DNA of 64,000 nucleotides, taken from contig JBCAXE010000018.1 in NCBI GenBank assembly GCA_038534195.1, forward strand, positions 1 through 64,000, in the 5' to 3' direction. Both the position numbers and the translations under genes were made by a program. Shown one piece after another: positions 26,482 to 35,129 of the stretch (its first letter is position 1; every line of letters begins with the position of its first letter). Below the pieces are notes generated by a model, which saw only the letters and a list, made by a program, of their open reading frames with translations, made no database searches and was not told where the DNA came from. The DNA comes from JAJFFW01 sp038534195. GTDB lineage: Bacteria > Pseudomonadota > Alphaproteobacteria > Caulobacterales > Parvularculaceae.

Positions 26482-26501
26482 CTCAAAGAAATCCAAAAAT
26501 T

Positions 26502-27017
26502 TTAGGACCCTGCGCCGCTTGTAATCGTCGTCGTCGCATTGCGGTTGACCGACCATGCGTCTTCGGTCGAGCGCGGATCGATCGGGCGCTCCTTACCGTA
26601 GGACACTGTTGTAATACGCGAGCCGTCAACCCCGAGGCTGGCGAGATAAGAGCGCGCCGCTTCCGCACGGCGCGCGCCGAGGGCGAGGTTGTATTCGCGC
26701 GTGCCGCGTTCGTCGCAATTGCCCGCGACCAGAAGGCGCGTGTCCGGATATTCTTTCATCCAGGCGGCCTGACGCGCGAGCGTCGCCTGCGCCTGCGGCG
26801 TCAGCGTGTACTGATTATAACCGAAGAAGACGCGGTGACCCGCGTTTTGTTCCAGATCTTCCTGAGACCCCGGAACCGGACCGCTTGGCCCTGCGCCAGC
26901 GCCCGTGGCTGCGCCGTCGCCGGCGACCACATCTGGTCCGTCAGTCGTCGCACATGCTGAGAGCAGCACCACCGATCCTGCAATACCCGCTAATTTCAAA
27001 ACCAGTTTCGTGTCCAT
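26502..27017 (-). CDS. pal: Peptidoglycan-associated lipoprotein Pal
   Basis: This outer-membrane lipoprotein binds peptidoglycan and TolB. It has 171 residues. A lipobox LLSAC places the lipidated Cys at 22. An Ala/Gly/Pro linker follows, then an OmpA-like C-terminal domain from about 60, with VAGNCDERGTREYNLALGARRA holding the peptidoglycan-binding Asp and Arg. The ATG at 27017 was chosen. A 291-base gap separates it from tolB, so pal may have its own promoter. Confidence 0.97.
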   Translation of the reverse strand: MDTKLVLKLAGIAGSVVLLSACATTDGPDVVAGDGAATGAGAGPSGPVPGSQEDLEQNAGHRVFFGYNQYTLTPQAQATLARQAAWMKEYPDTRLLVAGNCDERGTREYNLALGARRAEAARSYLASLGVDGSRITTVSYGKERPIDPRSTEDAWSVNRNATTTITSGAGS

Positions 27018-27308
27018 GACGTGTTTGCTCCACTTCGCCTTTTTTAACTGGGCTATGCGAGCGCGCCCCCGCGATCAGCCCCTCAAACTCATGGCGCCCG
27101 CAGATCGCAGACGCCCCATTCCCAACGATGTCGCCCCTTATATCAGTCGTTTAGACTAATAGTGTGACGTTTCGATTGTATATCGGTTAAGTCGAAAATT
27201 TTAACCAACATTCGGACCGTAACTGCGCCCGACCGATCTATCAAGCATGGCTGTTACGGTTCGAAAATGAATTTTCGTTTACCGCACAACGCTAACGTGT
27301 TGTTTTTT

Positions 27309-28646
27309 CTACGGCAAAGGCGGCGACCATGCGGGGTCCGACGCATCGCCCGGGGTTCGCACCCGCCGCAAATTCCGTCCGGTCAAATCGACGGACCACA
27401 AAGAGGTCGATCCGCCGGAGCCGTTCCGGTTCGTCGGGGTCTGGCGATAGAACATGATCACCCGGCCATTGGGCGCCCAGGTCGGGCCTTCCTCAAGAAA
27501 GCTTTCCGTCAAGAGGCGCTCGCCCCGCCCGTCCGGACGAATGACGCCGATATAAAACCGTCCCTTATATTGGCGGGTGAAGGCGATGAGATCGCCGCGC
27601 GGGCTCCAGACCGGCGTTTGATAGCGCCCCTCGCCAAAGGTGATGCGTTTTTGGTCGGAGCCGTCTGCGTTCATCACATAGATTTGTTGCGAGCCGCCGC
27701 GATCCGACGTGAAGGCTATCCGCCTGCCGTCGGGCGACATTGTCGGCGAGGTGTCGATCGCCAGATTGTCGGTCAGCCGCGTTAGTTGCCGCGTCGCCAA
27801 TTCCATTTTGAAAACGTCTGAATTGCCGCGACGCTCCATCGCCATAATGACTTCCGTGCCGTCGGGCGAGAAACGCGGCGCAAAGGACATGCCCCGGAAT
27901 GTGCCGAGGCGCTCTTCCTCACCGGACTCGATATTGAAAAGGCGCACTTGTCCCGGACGATCGTCGAACAGCGCCATATAGGTGATTTGCTGTTGCGTCG
28001 GCGAAAAGCGCGGCGTCAGCACCTGATAATTTAAATTCTCCGTCAGGATCGTCGGGTTGGCGCCGTCCTGATCCATGATCATCAAACGCTTATCGCGGTT
28101 TTCCTTAGGCCCGGTTTCATGAACGAAGACGATGCGGGTGTCGAAATACCCCTCTTCGCCCGTAAGCGATTTATAAACGAAATCAGCCACTTTATGGGCG
28201 GCGCGCCGCCAATTGTCCGCAGGCGTCTTAAACGCCACGGCGCCAAGCTGTTCATTGGAAAAGACGTCCCAGACGCGCGTCGCCACCTCGATGCGGCCGT
28301 CGCCAAGCTCTGTCACTTCGCCGACCACGAGCACTTGCGCATTGATCAATCGCCAGTCCGCAAATTTCGGGCGCACATTAACGGTGTCGAGATTTTCAAT
28401 ATAGGCGCGCTGATCGATCACCGCGAAGAGGCCAGAGCGATCAAGGTCCGACATCACAACGCCAGTGATATCGCGGCCAAGATTGGCGATCTGATCATCG
28501 CGGGCCAGAAAATTCGGCACGGCGACCGGCATCGGGTCCACATTGCCTTGCGTGATGTCGATGCGCACGCGGGCCTCCGCGCCGGGGGCGCTCACCGCCA
28601 TCACGGCGATCAGAACGCCGACAATAATCTGAAGGGATTTCATCAT
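27309..28646 (-). CDS. tolB: Tol-Pal translocation protein TolB
   Basis: This periplasmic beta-propeller interacts with Pal and the Tol inner-membrane complex. It has 445 residues. A signal peptide ends near residue 25 (GAEA). The N-terminal domain has VPNFLARDD and ITGVVMSDLDRSGLF; WD40-like PD40 repeats follow from about 200, with pattern PxFSPDG repeated (PRFSPTQQQ, PRFSPDGTE, PTMSPDGRR, PVWSPRGDL). ATG 28646 follows GTGAGAG; a GTG directly before it is less likely. It lies 67 bases after tolA. Confidence 0.97.
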   Translation of the reverse strand: MMKSLQIIVGVLIAVMAVSAPGAEARVRIDITQGNVDPMPVAVPNFLARDDQIANLGRDITGVVMSDLDRSGLFAVIDQRAYIENLDTVNVRPKFADWRLINAQVLVVGEVTELGDGRIEVATRVWDVFSNEQLGAVAFKTPADNWRRAAHKVADFVYKSLTGEEGYFDTRIVFVHETGPKENRDKRLMIMDQDGANPTILTENLNYQVLTPRFSPTQQQITYMALFDDRPGQVRLFNIESGEEERLGTFRGMSFAPRFSPDGTEVIMAMERRGNSDVFKMELATRQLTRLTDNLAIDTSPTMSPDGRRIAFTSDRGGSQQIYVMNADGSDQKRITFGEGRYQTPVWSPRGDLIAFTRQYKGRFYIGVIRPDGRGERLLTESFLEEGPTWAPNGRVIMFYRQTPTNRNGSGGSTSLWSVDLTGRNLRRVRTPGDASDPAWSPPLP

Positions 28647-28713
28647 CACTTTGCTCTCACTTCTGCGCTTATGATGCTAACGCGTTTCGCCCCGCGCCAT
28701 GGAAGTTTTCCAG

Positions 28714-29580
28714 TTAAAATCCGGCCATCTCCGTCGGATCAAAATTCAGCTCAAATTCTTTCCAGGTGTCATATCGGTCAGGAGAAAGAAAATCATAGGG
28801 TTGACAGCTAACAACCGCACGCACTGCATTTTGCTCAGCCACCTTCCAGAACCGATTGCCGGAGCGATTTATTTGCGTCGCATTCGTCACGCGGGGCTGC
28901 CCCGCAAGGGTGCCATCTCGGTTCAACTCAAATTCAACGATCACCCGTAATTTCTCAGGCTCCGGCGCGCCAATAATCGCCGACGCGTTCCAGCAGCGTG
29001 ATACTGCGGCGCGCATCTTCGCAGTCTCGCTCGCCGTCAAACGGTCGCCGGCGCCAACCCTTCTGCGGGCCTGATCGGCGGCTTCCGCCACCTCTGACGG
29101 CGCGCCTGCGTCAGAGGGCGTATTCTCGCGTTCTTTATCCACGAGCTTCGACAGCGCATCAAAATCAAGTTCATCCGTTTCCGGCTCTTTCTTTTTGACG
29201 GGCGGCTTCGGCTCAGGCTTCGGCGGTTCCGGTTCGGGATCCGGTTCAGGCTCGACCGTTTCAGGCTCGGGCTCCGGTTCGACCGGCTCAGGTTCAGGCT
29301 CTGGTTCGGGCTCTGGTTCGGGCTCCGGTTCAGACGCCGGCGCGGGTTCTTCTTCTATCACTTCTTCCGCAGGCGGATCAGGCTCCGGCTCTTCGACCGG
29401 TTCCGGCGGCGCGTCCGCCGGCACGCTCGTCAATTCCGCGATTTCCGCTTCCGACAAAATTTCAATCGGCACGTAAGGTTCAGGCGATACGTCCGGGCGC
29501 CATCCCTCCGGCAGGGAGAGAAACGCCAGTCCCACGATACAAGCGTGGAACAATATCGAGACGAGGACACCGAAACGCAT
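28714..29580 (-). CDS. tolA: TolA-like energy transducer with Pro-Glu repeat
   Basis: This is an inner-membrane anchored, periplasm-spanning protein that couples TolQR energy to TolB-Pal. It has 288 residues: one transmembrane helix (about 5-22), a rigid Pro/Glu-rich segment (about 58-130, dominated by EP dipeptides), a charged Lys/Glu helix, and a C-terminal TolA/TonB-like domain (about 180-288, with MRAAVSRCWNA and VEFELNRDGTLAG). The repeats use the 12-base unit GAGCCCGAACCA with little variation. Position between tolR and tolB supports the assignment; identity of the C-terminal fold is family-based. Confidence 0.9.
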   Translation of the reverse strand: MRFGVLVSILFHACIVGLAFLSLPEGWRPDVSPEPYVPIEILSEAEIAELTSVPADAPPEPVEEPEPDPPAEEVIEEEPAPASEPEPEPEPEPEPEPEPVEPEPEPETVEPEPDPEPEPPKPEPKPPVKKKEPETDELDFDALSKLVDKERENTPSDAGAPSEVAEAADQARRRVGAGDRLTASETAKMRAAVSRCWNASAIIGAPEPEKLRVIVEFELNRDGTLAGQPRVTNATQINRSGNRFWKVAEQNAVRAVVSCQPYDFLSPDRYDTWKEFELNFDPTEMAGF

Positions 29581-29619
29581 GGAGAGGAAAGGGCCTTTCC
29601 TGTTGGCCGATTGATCCGC

Positions 29620-30048
29620 TTATTCTTGTTCCGTCAGCAGACCGATCTGACGAAAGCCCGCGGAATTGATCCGGCCCATGACTTTCACGACCTCGCCGTA
29701 TGACCGAGACTGGTCGCCGCGGATAAAAATTCGCTGGTCGTAGCCGGCCGTCGCGATCGCTTCGAGACGCGGGATCAAGTCATCAATCTCAACGACCGTG
29801 TCTTCCACGTAAATCGTGCCGTCGGCCGCGACGGTCACGGTCAGGGGCTCGCCCTGGTCCTGGATTGGCTTCGCCGCTGTTTCCGGCAGATCCACTGCGA
29901 CGCCGACAGACAAAAGCGGCGCGGCGACCATGAACACGATCAAGAGCACCAGCATGACGTCCACGAACGGCGTGACGTTGATTTCCGACATGGGGCGCAC
30001 GCGGCCCGGCGCGTGCCGGCCGCCGCCGCCGTTTAACATCGCGCCCAT
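29620..30048 (-). CDS. tolR: Tol-Pal proton channel subunit TolR
   Basis: This is an ExbD/TolR membrane protein of 142 residues that forms the proton path with TolQ. The key transmembrane helix near 25-45 contains PFVDVMLVLLIVFMVAAP, with the conserved proton-path Asp. The periplasmic domain ends IFIRGDQSRSYGEVVKVMGRINSAGFRQIGL, a TolR signature. Its ATG overlaps the tolQ TAA by one base (TAATG), so translation is coupled. The N-terminus is Gly-rich (MLNGGGGRHAPGRVR). Confidence 0.97.
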   Translation of the reverse strand: MGAMLNGGGGRHAPGRVRPMSEINVTPFVDVMLVLLIVFMVAAPLLSVGVAVDLPETAAKPIQDQGEPLTVTVAADGTIYVEDTVVEIDDLIPRLEAIATAGYDQRIFIRGDQSRSYGEVVKVMGRINSAGFRQIGLLTEQE

Positions 30049-30785
30049 TACTTCGACCTCTCATCGAGCTGGCGCGAGAGGATGGCGGAAAACTCGTCAG
30101 CAAAGCCGGTGAGACGCACCGCATAGGAGTTCAGCGCCGCTGAATAGCGGTTATAGCCGACCACGGCGGGGATCGCCGCGAGGAGGCCGAGCGCCGTTGC
30201 AAAAAGCGCCTCGGCGATGCCGGGCGCAACGACGGCGAGGTTCGTATCCTTGGTGGCGGCGATCGCCTGGAACGCGTTCATGATGCCCCACACCGTGCCA
30301 AGGAGGCCCACAAACGGCGCTGCGGAACCGACGGTCGCCAGGAAGCCGAGATTTTTCTCCGCGCCTTCAAGCTCGCGCGCCACAGCCACATTCATCACCT
30401 TGTCGATGCGCTCGCGCGCGCCGGCGACCAAGGCGTCAGTGCGGCCCGCGCCCTTCGCGCGCGACCACTCGCCCATGCCGGCTGAAAAGACCCGCGCCAT
30501 CGGGTGGTCGGTCTTGTCGCCCAGTTTGCGGTGAAGCTCGTCGAGGGGTTTGCCGGACCAGAATTGGTCTTCGAAGCGGCGCGCCTTGCGTTTCAGCCGT
30601 CCGAACAGCATCGACTTGTCGATGATGATGGCCCACGACCAGACCGAGGCGATCACCAGGATCGCCATTACCGTCTTCACGACCCAGTCGGCGCGCCAGA
30701 AGAGATTGATCAGGCTGAATTCACCGCCGAGATCCTGCGTTAACGCTACATTCGTCACCGCCGCCGTTGCGACTGCTAATTCCAT
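30048..30785 (-). CDS. tolQ: Tol-Pal proton channel subunit TolQ
   Basis: This is a MotA/TolQ/ExbB membrane protein, 245 residues, that forms the pentameric channel around TolR. Three transmembrane helices are visible (about 30-52, 142-165 and 180-205). LATVGSAAPFVGLLGTVWGIMNAF near 150 and FATALGLLAAIPAVVGYNR near 190 are diagnostic. ATG 30785 follows GAGGGG at nine bases. A longer frame starting with GTG at 30842 lacks support. It is the first gene of the close-packed tolQRA run. Confidence 0.97.
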   Translation of the reverse strand: MELAVATAAVTNVALTQDLGGEFSLINLFWRADWVVKTVMAILVIASVWSWAIIIDKSMLFGRLKRKARRFEDQFWSGKPLDELHRKLGDKTDHPMARVFSAGMGEWSRAKGAGRTDALVAGARERIDKVMNVAVARELEGAEKNLGFLATVGSAAPFVGLLGTVWGIMNAFQAIAATKDTNLAVVAPGIAEALFATALGLLAAIPAVVGYNRYSAALNSYAVRLTGFADEFSAILSRQLDERSK

Positions 30786-31119
30786 GATTTTTGACCCCTC
30801 AAGGCTGGCCCCGGTAATCCGCCGATCCGGGCTCTTGAACACACTTCATTTCGTCGCGCCGCACACTGCACCGCGGGTACTACCCTATGGTTAACATCCA
30901 TGGCCGCCATGGGGTATCCCCATCGCTGTGATTTTATCGCAAAGAATTGAGGCGATCCGAGGGCCCGGAAAAGGCCGCGGGCGCTCAGATGGCGAGAAAT
31001 TAATCCGTTTCGCAGCCGGCCTCGCCCAGCCGAGCACTCAGGATTGCGGAGTCGTCATTTGACGATCGCTCTCCGATTTTGACGGCGGACACTAAAAACA
31101 CCGCCAAATTCTGGAGCTT
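30786..31119. other. Gap between the lipoprotein gene and tolQ
   Basis: These 334 bases hold no convincing gene. A short hairpin ATGGGG-TAT-CCCCAT occurs at about 30910-30924, and a GGCGG/CCGCC stem without T tract lies close to the lipoprotein stop (about 31081-31109). The tolQ promoter is presumably here, but I cannot place its boxes. Confidence 0.5.
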
Positions 31120-31470
31120 CTAATTGTTTGGGATAGAACCACGAAGCGCGTTTGCGCGCGTTTCATCAGTATACTCACGCGAACGCCGCGCTCGTTCCTC
31201 GCGTTCTCGAACCGTTAGGCATTCTTTTTTGCCAAACCGTGAACCCGTTATTTGAACGGTTTTACAAACAACGCGGTCCTTATCGTCGTCGCTTGATTGT
31301 TCCGCCGCCGCAGTCTGTTGCGGACTGCCAGCGTCGGCCTCTCCGTTCGCCGGTTCCGCTGCAACTGCAGCCGGTTCAACTGCGGTTAGATTATCCGAAG
31401 CGCCATCGGTCGCGCACGCGCTCAATCCAAGAATTAACACTGGAAGTCCAAAGATTTTTAGAGTTCGCAT
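31120..31470 (-). CDS. Small lipoprotein with TGSRF-Cys motif
   Basis: This is a 116-residue predicted lipoprotein. Its lipobox LGLSAC places Cys at about 19. An Ala/Glu/Asp-rich tether (about 25-65) leads to a compact C-terminal part: VVCKTVQITGSRFGKKECLTVREREER. Short alphaproteobacterial proteins with a Cys-TGSR-Cys pattern are known to me as uncharacterised families. The two cysteines could form a disulfide. GAGGGG lies eight bases before ATG 31470. It sits between ybgC and tolQ, breaking the usual ybgC-tolQ adjacency. Function is unknown. Confidence 0.7.
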   Translation of the reverse strand: MRTLKIFGLPVLILGLSACATDGASDNLTAVEPAAVAAEPANGEADAGSPQQTAAAEQSSDDDKDRVVCKTVQITGSRFGKKECLTVREREERARRSREYTDETRANALRGSIPNN

Positions 31471-31583
31471 TTTAACCACCCCTCATGTGACAAAAACAGT
31501 CTAATCGACGAGCGCTTTCGCCACAAGTGCATTGCCTCACTGACCCCTCTCGATACAGACAATAAGAATTTGATGATTTAAAT

Positions 31584-31988
31584 TTATGATAATTGCTCAA
31601 GGATATCAGCCGGGACGCGGCGCGGCGCGCCGTCCGCTGTCAGGCAAACGGCCTCTACGTCGGCGCATGCAAGCCGGTCTTCGTGTCGCCAGATTTCTTG
31701 GGCGAGCGCTATCCGTGCGCCGCGCACGGCCTTATATTGCGTGCGCACTTGCAGATCGTCATCAATACGCGCGGGCGCCAGCCATTCGGTCGTCATTTTA
31801 CGGACAGCAAACACAAGCGGCTGTTCACGCGCAAGTAAGTCCGTATGCGTCACGCCGCACTGGCGCAGGGCATCCGATCGTCCGCGTTCGAAAAATTTCA
31901 AATAATTCGCGTGGTAGACAATGCCGGAAAAGTCCGTGTCTTCGTAATAGACGCGCACAGGCAAGGTGAAAATTTTGTCGGTGGCCAT
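31584..31988 (-). CDS. ybgC: Tol-Pal-associated acyl-CoA thioesterase YbgC
   Basis: This is a cytoplasmic hotdog-fold thioesterase of 134 residues that travels with the tol operon. VYYEDTDFSGIVYHANYLKFFERGR near 12-35 contains the catalytic Asp and Tyr region. Its substrates are short to medium acyl-CoAs in studied relatives, and its link to Tol is functional context rather than proven here. ATG 31988 (MATDKIF) starts the conserved part; an upstream start at 32024 adds a basic tail of low value. Confidence 0.93.
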   Translation of the reverse strand: MATDKIFTLPVRVYYEDTDFSGIVYHANYLKFFERGRSDALRQCGVTHTDLLAREQPLVFAVRKMTTEWLAPARIDDDLQVRTQYKAVRGARIALAQEIWRHEDRLACADVEAVCLTADGAPRRVPADILEQLS

Positions 31989-32042
31989 GACGCGTGGTGT
32001 AAGCCGGTCGCCGTGATCACGCAATTCTCATATTCATTCACT

Positions 32043-32066
32043 GGCCCGGCGTCATCGCGCCGGGCC
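32043..32066. terminator. Strong GC hairpin between the EF-hand gene and ybgC
   Basis: GGCCCGGCG and CGCCGGGCC form a perfect 9-bp stem around a six-base loop, 18 bases past the EF-hand stop. There is no T run on the minus strand, so it may pause or terminate weakly, or protect the mRNA end. Confidence 0.4.
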
Positions 32067-32083
32067 GTTGATTGCGGACCGGA

Positions 32084-32377
32084 CTATTCGCTCTTGCCGC
32101 GCTTGTCTTTTTTCTTGGAATATTCGGCCTTTTGCGCCGCCTTCGCTTCCGCCAGCGTCAACACGCCGTCATCGCCGCTCATTTCAGAAAAAGCAGCGCG
32201 CGCTTTTTCCGTTTTATAAGCGAGATATTCCGCTTCCGTGACGCCGCCGTCGCCATTGGCGTCAATGGCGGAGAATTTCGCCTCCATTTTCGCTTCCCAT
32301 TTATCGCCGGCGAGCGCGCCGGTCGCTGTCAGGGTCGCCACACCAAGAATAGCAGTTGTGAGTTTGAGCTTGTTCAT
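32084..32377 (-). CDS. Exported EF-hand protein
   Basis: This is a 97-residue protein with a signal peptide (about 1-22, ending GALAG). One full EF-hand loop is visible, DANGDGGVTEAE near 37-48, with Ca-binding side chains in place. A second loop, MSGDDGVLTLAE near 66-77, lacks the first Asp and is probably a weak or structural site. The tail is Lys-rich. Such proteins may buffer Ca or act in the periplasm; no enzyme domain is present. ATG 32377 gives a clean signal peptide. Confidence 0.82.
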   Translation of the reverse strand: MNKLKLTTAILGVATLTATGALAGDKWEAKMEAKFSAIDANGDGGVTEAEYLAYKTEKARAAFSEMSGDDGVLTLAEAKAAQKAEYSKKKDKRGKSE

Positions 32378-32395
32378 GAGGTCAGTTTCCTTCGC

Positions 32396-32424
32396 TGAAA
32401 ACGCCCCGCCTTCGATGCGGCGGG
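32396..32424 (-). terminator. Possible weak terminator before the EF-hand gene
   Basis: On the minus strand CCCGCC-GCATCGAA-GGCGGG is followed by GCGTTTTC. It lies in the EF-hand leader, 130 bases past the DUF3592 stop. It could end that upstream transcript, or simply structure the leader. Confidence 0.4.
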
Positions 32425-32557
32425 ACAAGAACGCGCCCCGGCTGCCGGAAAACTACGAGAACGCTCCAGCGTCCGCAAATGACGCTAACGGCGCTGCGAC
32501 AATTGTCGAATCTCATGCGACGAAAAGACGATTACAGACGACCAGCCGTTCTAATTT

Positions 32558-33073
32558 TCAAGGCCGGTCGTAGATCAGCATATTTCCCAGGAGCGTCTCG
32601 CCGCCGGATTCGGACACCACCAGGAGCGCGCCCATCCCCACCGAGAAGAGGGTCCAGACCAGCCCAAAGATCACGAGGAAAATGATGGAACGGTTCACCC
32701 CGTGCGACAGCGCCGTGCGCGATGGATTTTCCGGGTCATATCGCACCGCGAGCTTGGTGCGGATCGGCAAGGCGTCATAGATTTTACGGTGAAAGGTTCG
32801 CCCGCTGCTGCCGGAATAGCCGAAGGCGACGCGGTCGCCGGTATAGGATTGACCGTTGACCGAATATTCGTAGGTGACTTTCGTGCGGTAGGTCGTCCCG
32901 TCTTCGTCAGAGTTCACCACAAAGTCCGAGGCGACGATTTCGCCGGGCGTGGTCGGCCACGCGGCGGCCTGTTTGGCGAAGTGATAGGACCGACCTGCGA
33001 ACAAGAGGATCACAACGCCGATCAACACAAAGATTCCGATGAATACTACTCCGGCGATTGGCGCCCCGTTCAT
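32558..33073 (-). CDS. DUF3592 membrane protein
   Basis: This is a 171-residue protein with a transmembrane helix at each end (about 6-27 and 127-150). The middle is a beta-rich domain matching DUF3592: WPTTPGEIVASDF, then YRTKVTYEYSVNGQSYTGDRVAFG and VRYDPENPSRTAL. The soluble domain probably faces the periplasm. Function of the family is unknown. It lies downstream of ruvB by about 100 bases on the same strand. Confidence 0.83.
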   Translation of the reverse strand: MNGAPIAGVVFIGIFVLIGVVILLFAGRSYHFAKQAAAWPTTPGEIVASDFVVNSDEDGTTYRTKVTYEYSVNGQSYTGDRVAFGYSGSSGRTFHRKIYDALPIRTKLAVRYDPENPSRTALSHGVNRSIIFLVIFGLVWTLFSVGMGALLVVSESGGETLLGNMLIYDRP

Positions 33074-33177
33074 GTCGGCCCCCTTTCCCTCTCCTATGAC
33101 AGAGATATGGTGAGTCTAGCGCTGAATTCCTAAGGGCGGGTGTTTGAAATCTTTATGACAGCGTTAACGCGGCCTTA

Positions 33178-34215
33178 CTAATCCGTAAACAGATCAGCAC
33201 CTGCGCCCTTCGGCGCTTCGAGGCCAAGATGTTTCCATGCTGTCGTCGACAAAAGCCGCCCGCGCGGCGTGCGCTGGATCAAGCCCTGCTGCAACAGGAA
33301 CGGTTCGACCACGTCTTCAACCGCATCGCGCGCTTCCGCGAGGGACGCTGCGATCGTCTCAACGCCCACTGGCCCGCCGCCGAAATGATCCGCGATCAGG
33401 CGCAGATAACGCCGGTCAAGAGGGTCAAGGCCGAGCGCGTCAATTTCCAGACGCTTCAGCGCGCGATCGGCGACGCCGGCGTCGATGATCTCGGCGCCCT
33501 CCACAGTCGCAACATCGCGCACCCGGCGCAGCAGACGCCCGGCCACGCGCGGCGTGCCGCGCGAGCGGCGCGCCACTTCCATTGCGCCGTCTTCGGACAT
33601 CGCCGCATCCAGTTTCGCCGCCCCGCGGCGCACGATCCGCATGAGGTCCGTGTCTGAATAAAAATTCAAGCGTACGGGAATACCGAAGCGGTCGAGTAGC
33701 GGCTTCGCCAGAAGCCCGGAGCGCGTGGTAGCGCCGATCAGCGTAAAGCGCGGCAGGTCGATCTTCACCGACCGCGCCGACGGCCCCTCGCCAATCATCA
33801 GGTCGAGCGCATAATCCTCCATTGCCGGATAGAGAACCTCTTCTACGGCGGGCGTCAGCCGGTGAATTTCGTCAATGAACAGAACGTCGTTGGGCTCAAG
33901 ATTGGTGAGCAGGGCCGCGAGATCGCCCGGTTTCGTGATCACCGGCCCCGAGGTGGACCGGAACGCCACGCCCAACTCGTTGGCGACAATCTGCGCAAGT
34001 GTCGTCTTGCCGAGCCCTGGCGGGCCGTGAAAGAGCACATGGTCAAGCGCCTCGCCCCGCGCCCGCGCCGCCTGCACGAAGACGCGCAGATTGTCTTTCG
34101 CCTGGCGCTGGCCGACGAAGTCATCAAGCGCTTTCGGACGCAACGCCGCGTCCGCATCCTCCGGCTTGCGGTCAGGCTCGATCAGTCGTTCGGCGTCGAA
34201 AGCGGGGCCAACCAT
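33178..34215 (-). CDS. ruvB: Holliday junction branch migration ATPase RuvB
   Basis: This is the hexameric AAA+ motor that drives branch migration with RuvA. It has 345 residues. GPPGLGKTTLAQIVANELG near 64, DEIHRLTPAVEE near 115, sensor GATTRSGLL near 161 and the arginine-finger region are present, followed by the winged-helix C-terminus with RTPRGR. ATG 34215 starts just two bases after the stop of the DUF1508 gene, so the two are translationally coupled. Confidence 0.98.
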   Translation of the reverse strand: MVGPAFDAERLIEPDRKPEDADAALRPKALDDFVGQRQAKDNLRVFVQAARARGEALDHVLFHGPPGLGKTTLAQIVANELGVAFRSTSGPVITKPGDLAALLTNLEPNDVLFIDEIHRLTPAVEEVLYPAMEDYALDLMIGEGPSARSVKIDLPRFTLIGATTRSGLLAKPLLDRFGIPVRLNFYSDTDLMRIVRRGAAKLDAAMSEDGAMEVARRSRGTPRVAGRLLRRVRDVATVEGAEIIDAGVADRALKRLEIDALGLDPLDRRYLRLIADHFGGGPVGVETIAASLAEARDAVEDVVEPFLLQQGLIQRTPRGRLLSTTAWKHLGLEAPKGAGADLFTD

Positions 34216-34217
34216 TT

Positions 34218-34481
34218 CTATTCCGGAACACGTACTGGCGCATTCGCCGAACGCTTTACTTTCTCAAGCGCATCTCGACATGCTTGTTTCGACGAATATC
34301 CTTCGTGCGACGTAGCGATTGTCTGTCCATTGCCGCCTTTTAATCGCCAACGCCACTGCCCGGAAGCATCTTCAAATATCTCAAAATATCTTCGATCGTC
34401 CGCAGTCTCTTCTTTCGCGATTGCACCCGCCCACAGAGCAAAAATTGATGATCCCGCCAAAACTAGTCGCCTGTCTATCAT
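34218..34481 (-). CDS. DUF1508 (YegP-like) protein with signal-like N-terminus
   Basis: This is an 87-residue protein. Residues 30-75 carry a single DUF1508 unit: YFEIFEDASGQWRWRLKGGNGQTIATS then EGYSSKQACRDALEKVK. The first 22 residues are hydrophobic after a twin Arg (DRRLVLAGSSIFALWAG), so it may be exported, possibly by Tat, or membrane-anchored; typical YegP proteins lack this. It lies inside the ruv operon, 24 bases after ruvA and two before ruvB. The base composition looks richer in A/T than its neighbours. Function unknown. Confidence 0.78.
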   Translation of the reverse strand: MIDRRLVLAGSSIFALWAGAIAKEETADDRRYFEIFEDASGQWRWRLKGGNGQTIATSHEGYSSKQACRDALEKVKRSANAPVRVPE

Positions 34482-34505
34482 GGTTATTCCTCTGTTTCTC
34501 GCGCC

Positions 34506-35129
34506 TCAGGCCGCCAGTTCCTTCAGCGCGTGTTTAATCAGCACGCCAACATCTGCATCGGTTCCGGCGGCGTTGACCGCTGCAGCGACGGCGCGGCGCG
34601 CTTCGACGCCGTCATAGCCGAGATTGGCGAGGGCCGAGACCGCGTCCGCTTTCGCGCCAGCCTCGTCGCTATCGCCCTTCGTAATCGCGCGCGCCGCCAT
34701 GACAAACCCGGCGGCGCTTGTCTCTGCGAGGCCGCCGAGTTTCGACTGCAATTCCGAGGCGATCCTCTGCGCGATCTTTTTGCCGACACCATGGGCGCGC
34801 GAGATCGCGGTCACGTCTTCCGCCGCCACGGCGTCGTAAAGATCGGCAGGCGGCAGCACCTGCAGGATCGCCAGCGCATGCTTCGCGCCGACCCCTTGAA
34901 CGCTCTGCAGCAAGCGGAAACTCTGGCGCTCGGCCGCCGTTTCAAATCCGTAGAGCTTGATGAAATCTTCCCGAACGACGGTTTCGATCGACAGGATCGC
35001 CGCGTCGCCGACACTTAGGTTCTGCAACGTCCGCGCCGCCGCGAACACTTCGTAGCCGACGCCGCCCACATCGATCAGCGCGGTTTCAACCTCGACCGCC
35101 GCCACGGTTCCTTTCAACTGCCCGATCAT
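34506..35129 (-). CDS. ruvA: Holliday junction recognition protein RuvA
   Basis: This protein binds four-way junctions and loads RuvB. It has 207 residues. The OB-fold N-terminus MIGQLKGTVAAVE, two HhH motifs (VQGVGAKHALAIL near 78 and AHGVGKKIAQRIASEL near 112) and the C-terminal domain III that contacts RuvB (LGYDGVEARRAVA near 165) are present. Its ATG overlaps the ruvC stop (ATGA at 35126-35129), showing coupling. Confidence 0.97.
   Translation of the reverse strand: MIGQLKGTVAAVEVETALIDVGGVGYEVFAAARTLQNLSVGDAAILSIETVVREDFIKLYGFETAAERQSFRLLQSVQGVGAKHALAILQVLPPADLYDAVAAEDVTAISRAHGVGKKIAQRIASELQSKLGGLAETSAAGFVMAARAITKGDSDEAGAKADAVSALANLGYDGVEARRAVAAAVNAAGTDADVGVLIKHALKELAA

Noticed and set aside
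27270..27312. Terminator-like ACAACGCTAACGTGTTGT with T6 on the plus strand
   Set aside because: The stem is weak and interrupted, and no plus-strand gene ends there.
29195..29476. Plus-strand Gly/Ser repeat protein
   Set aside because: It is the complement of the Pro-Glu repeats of tolA; the GS dipeptides arise from the repeated codons.
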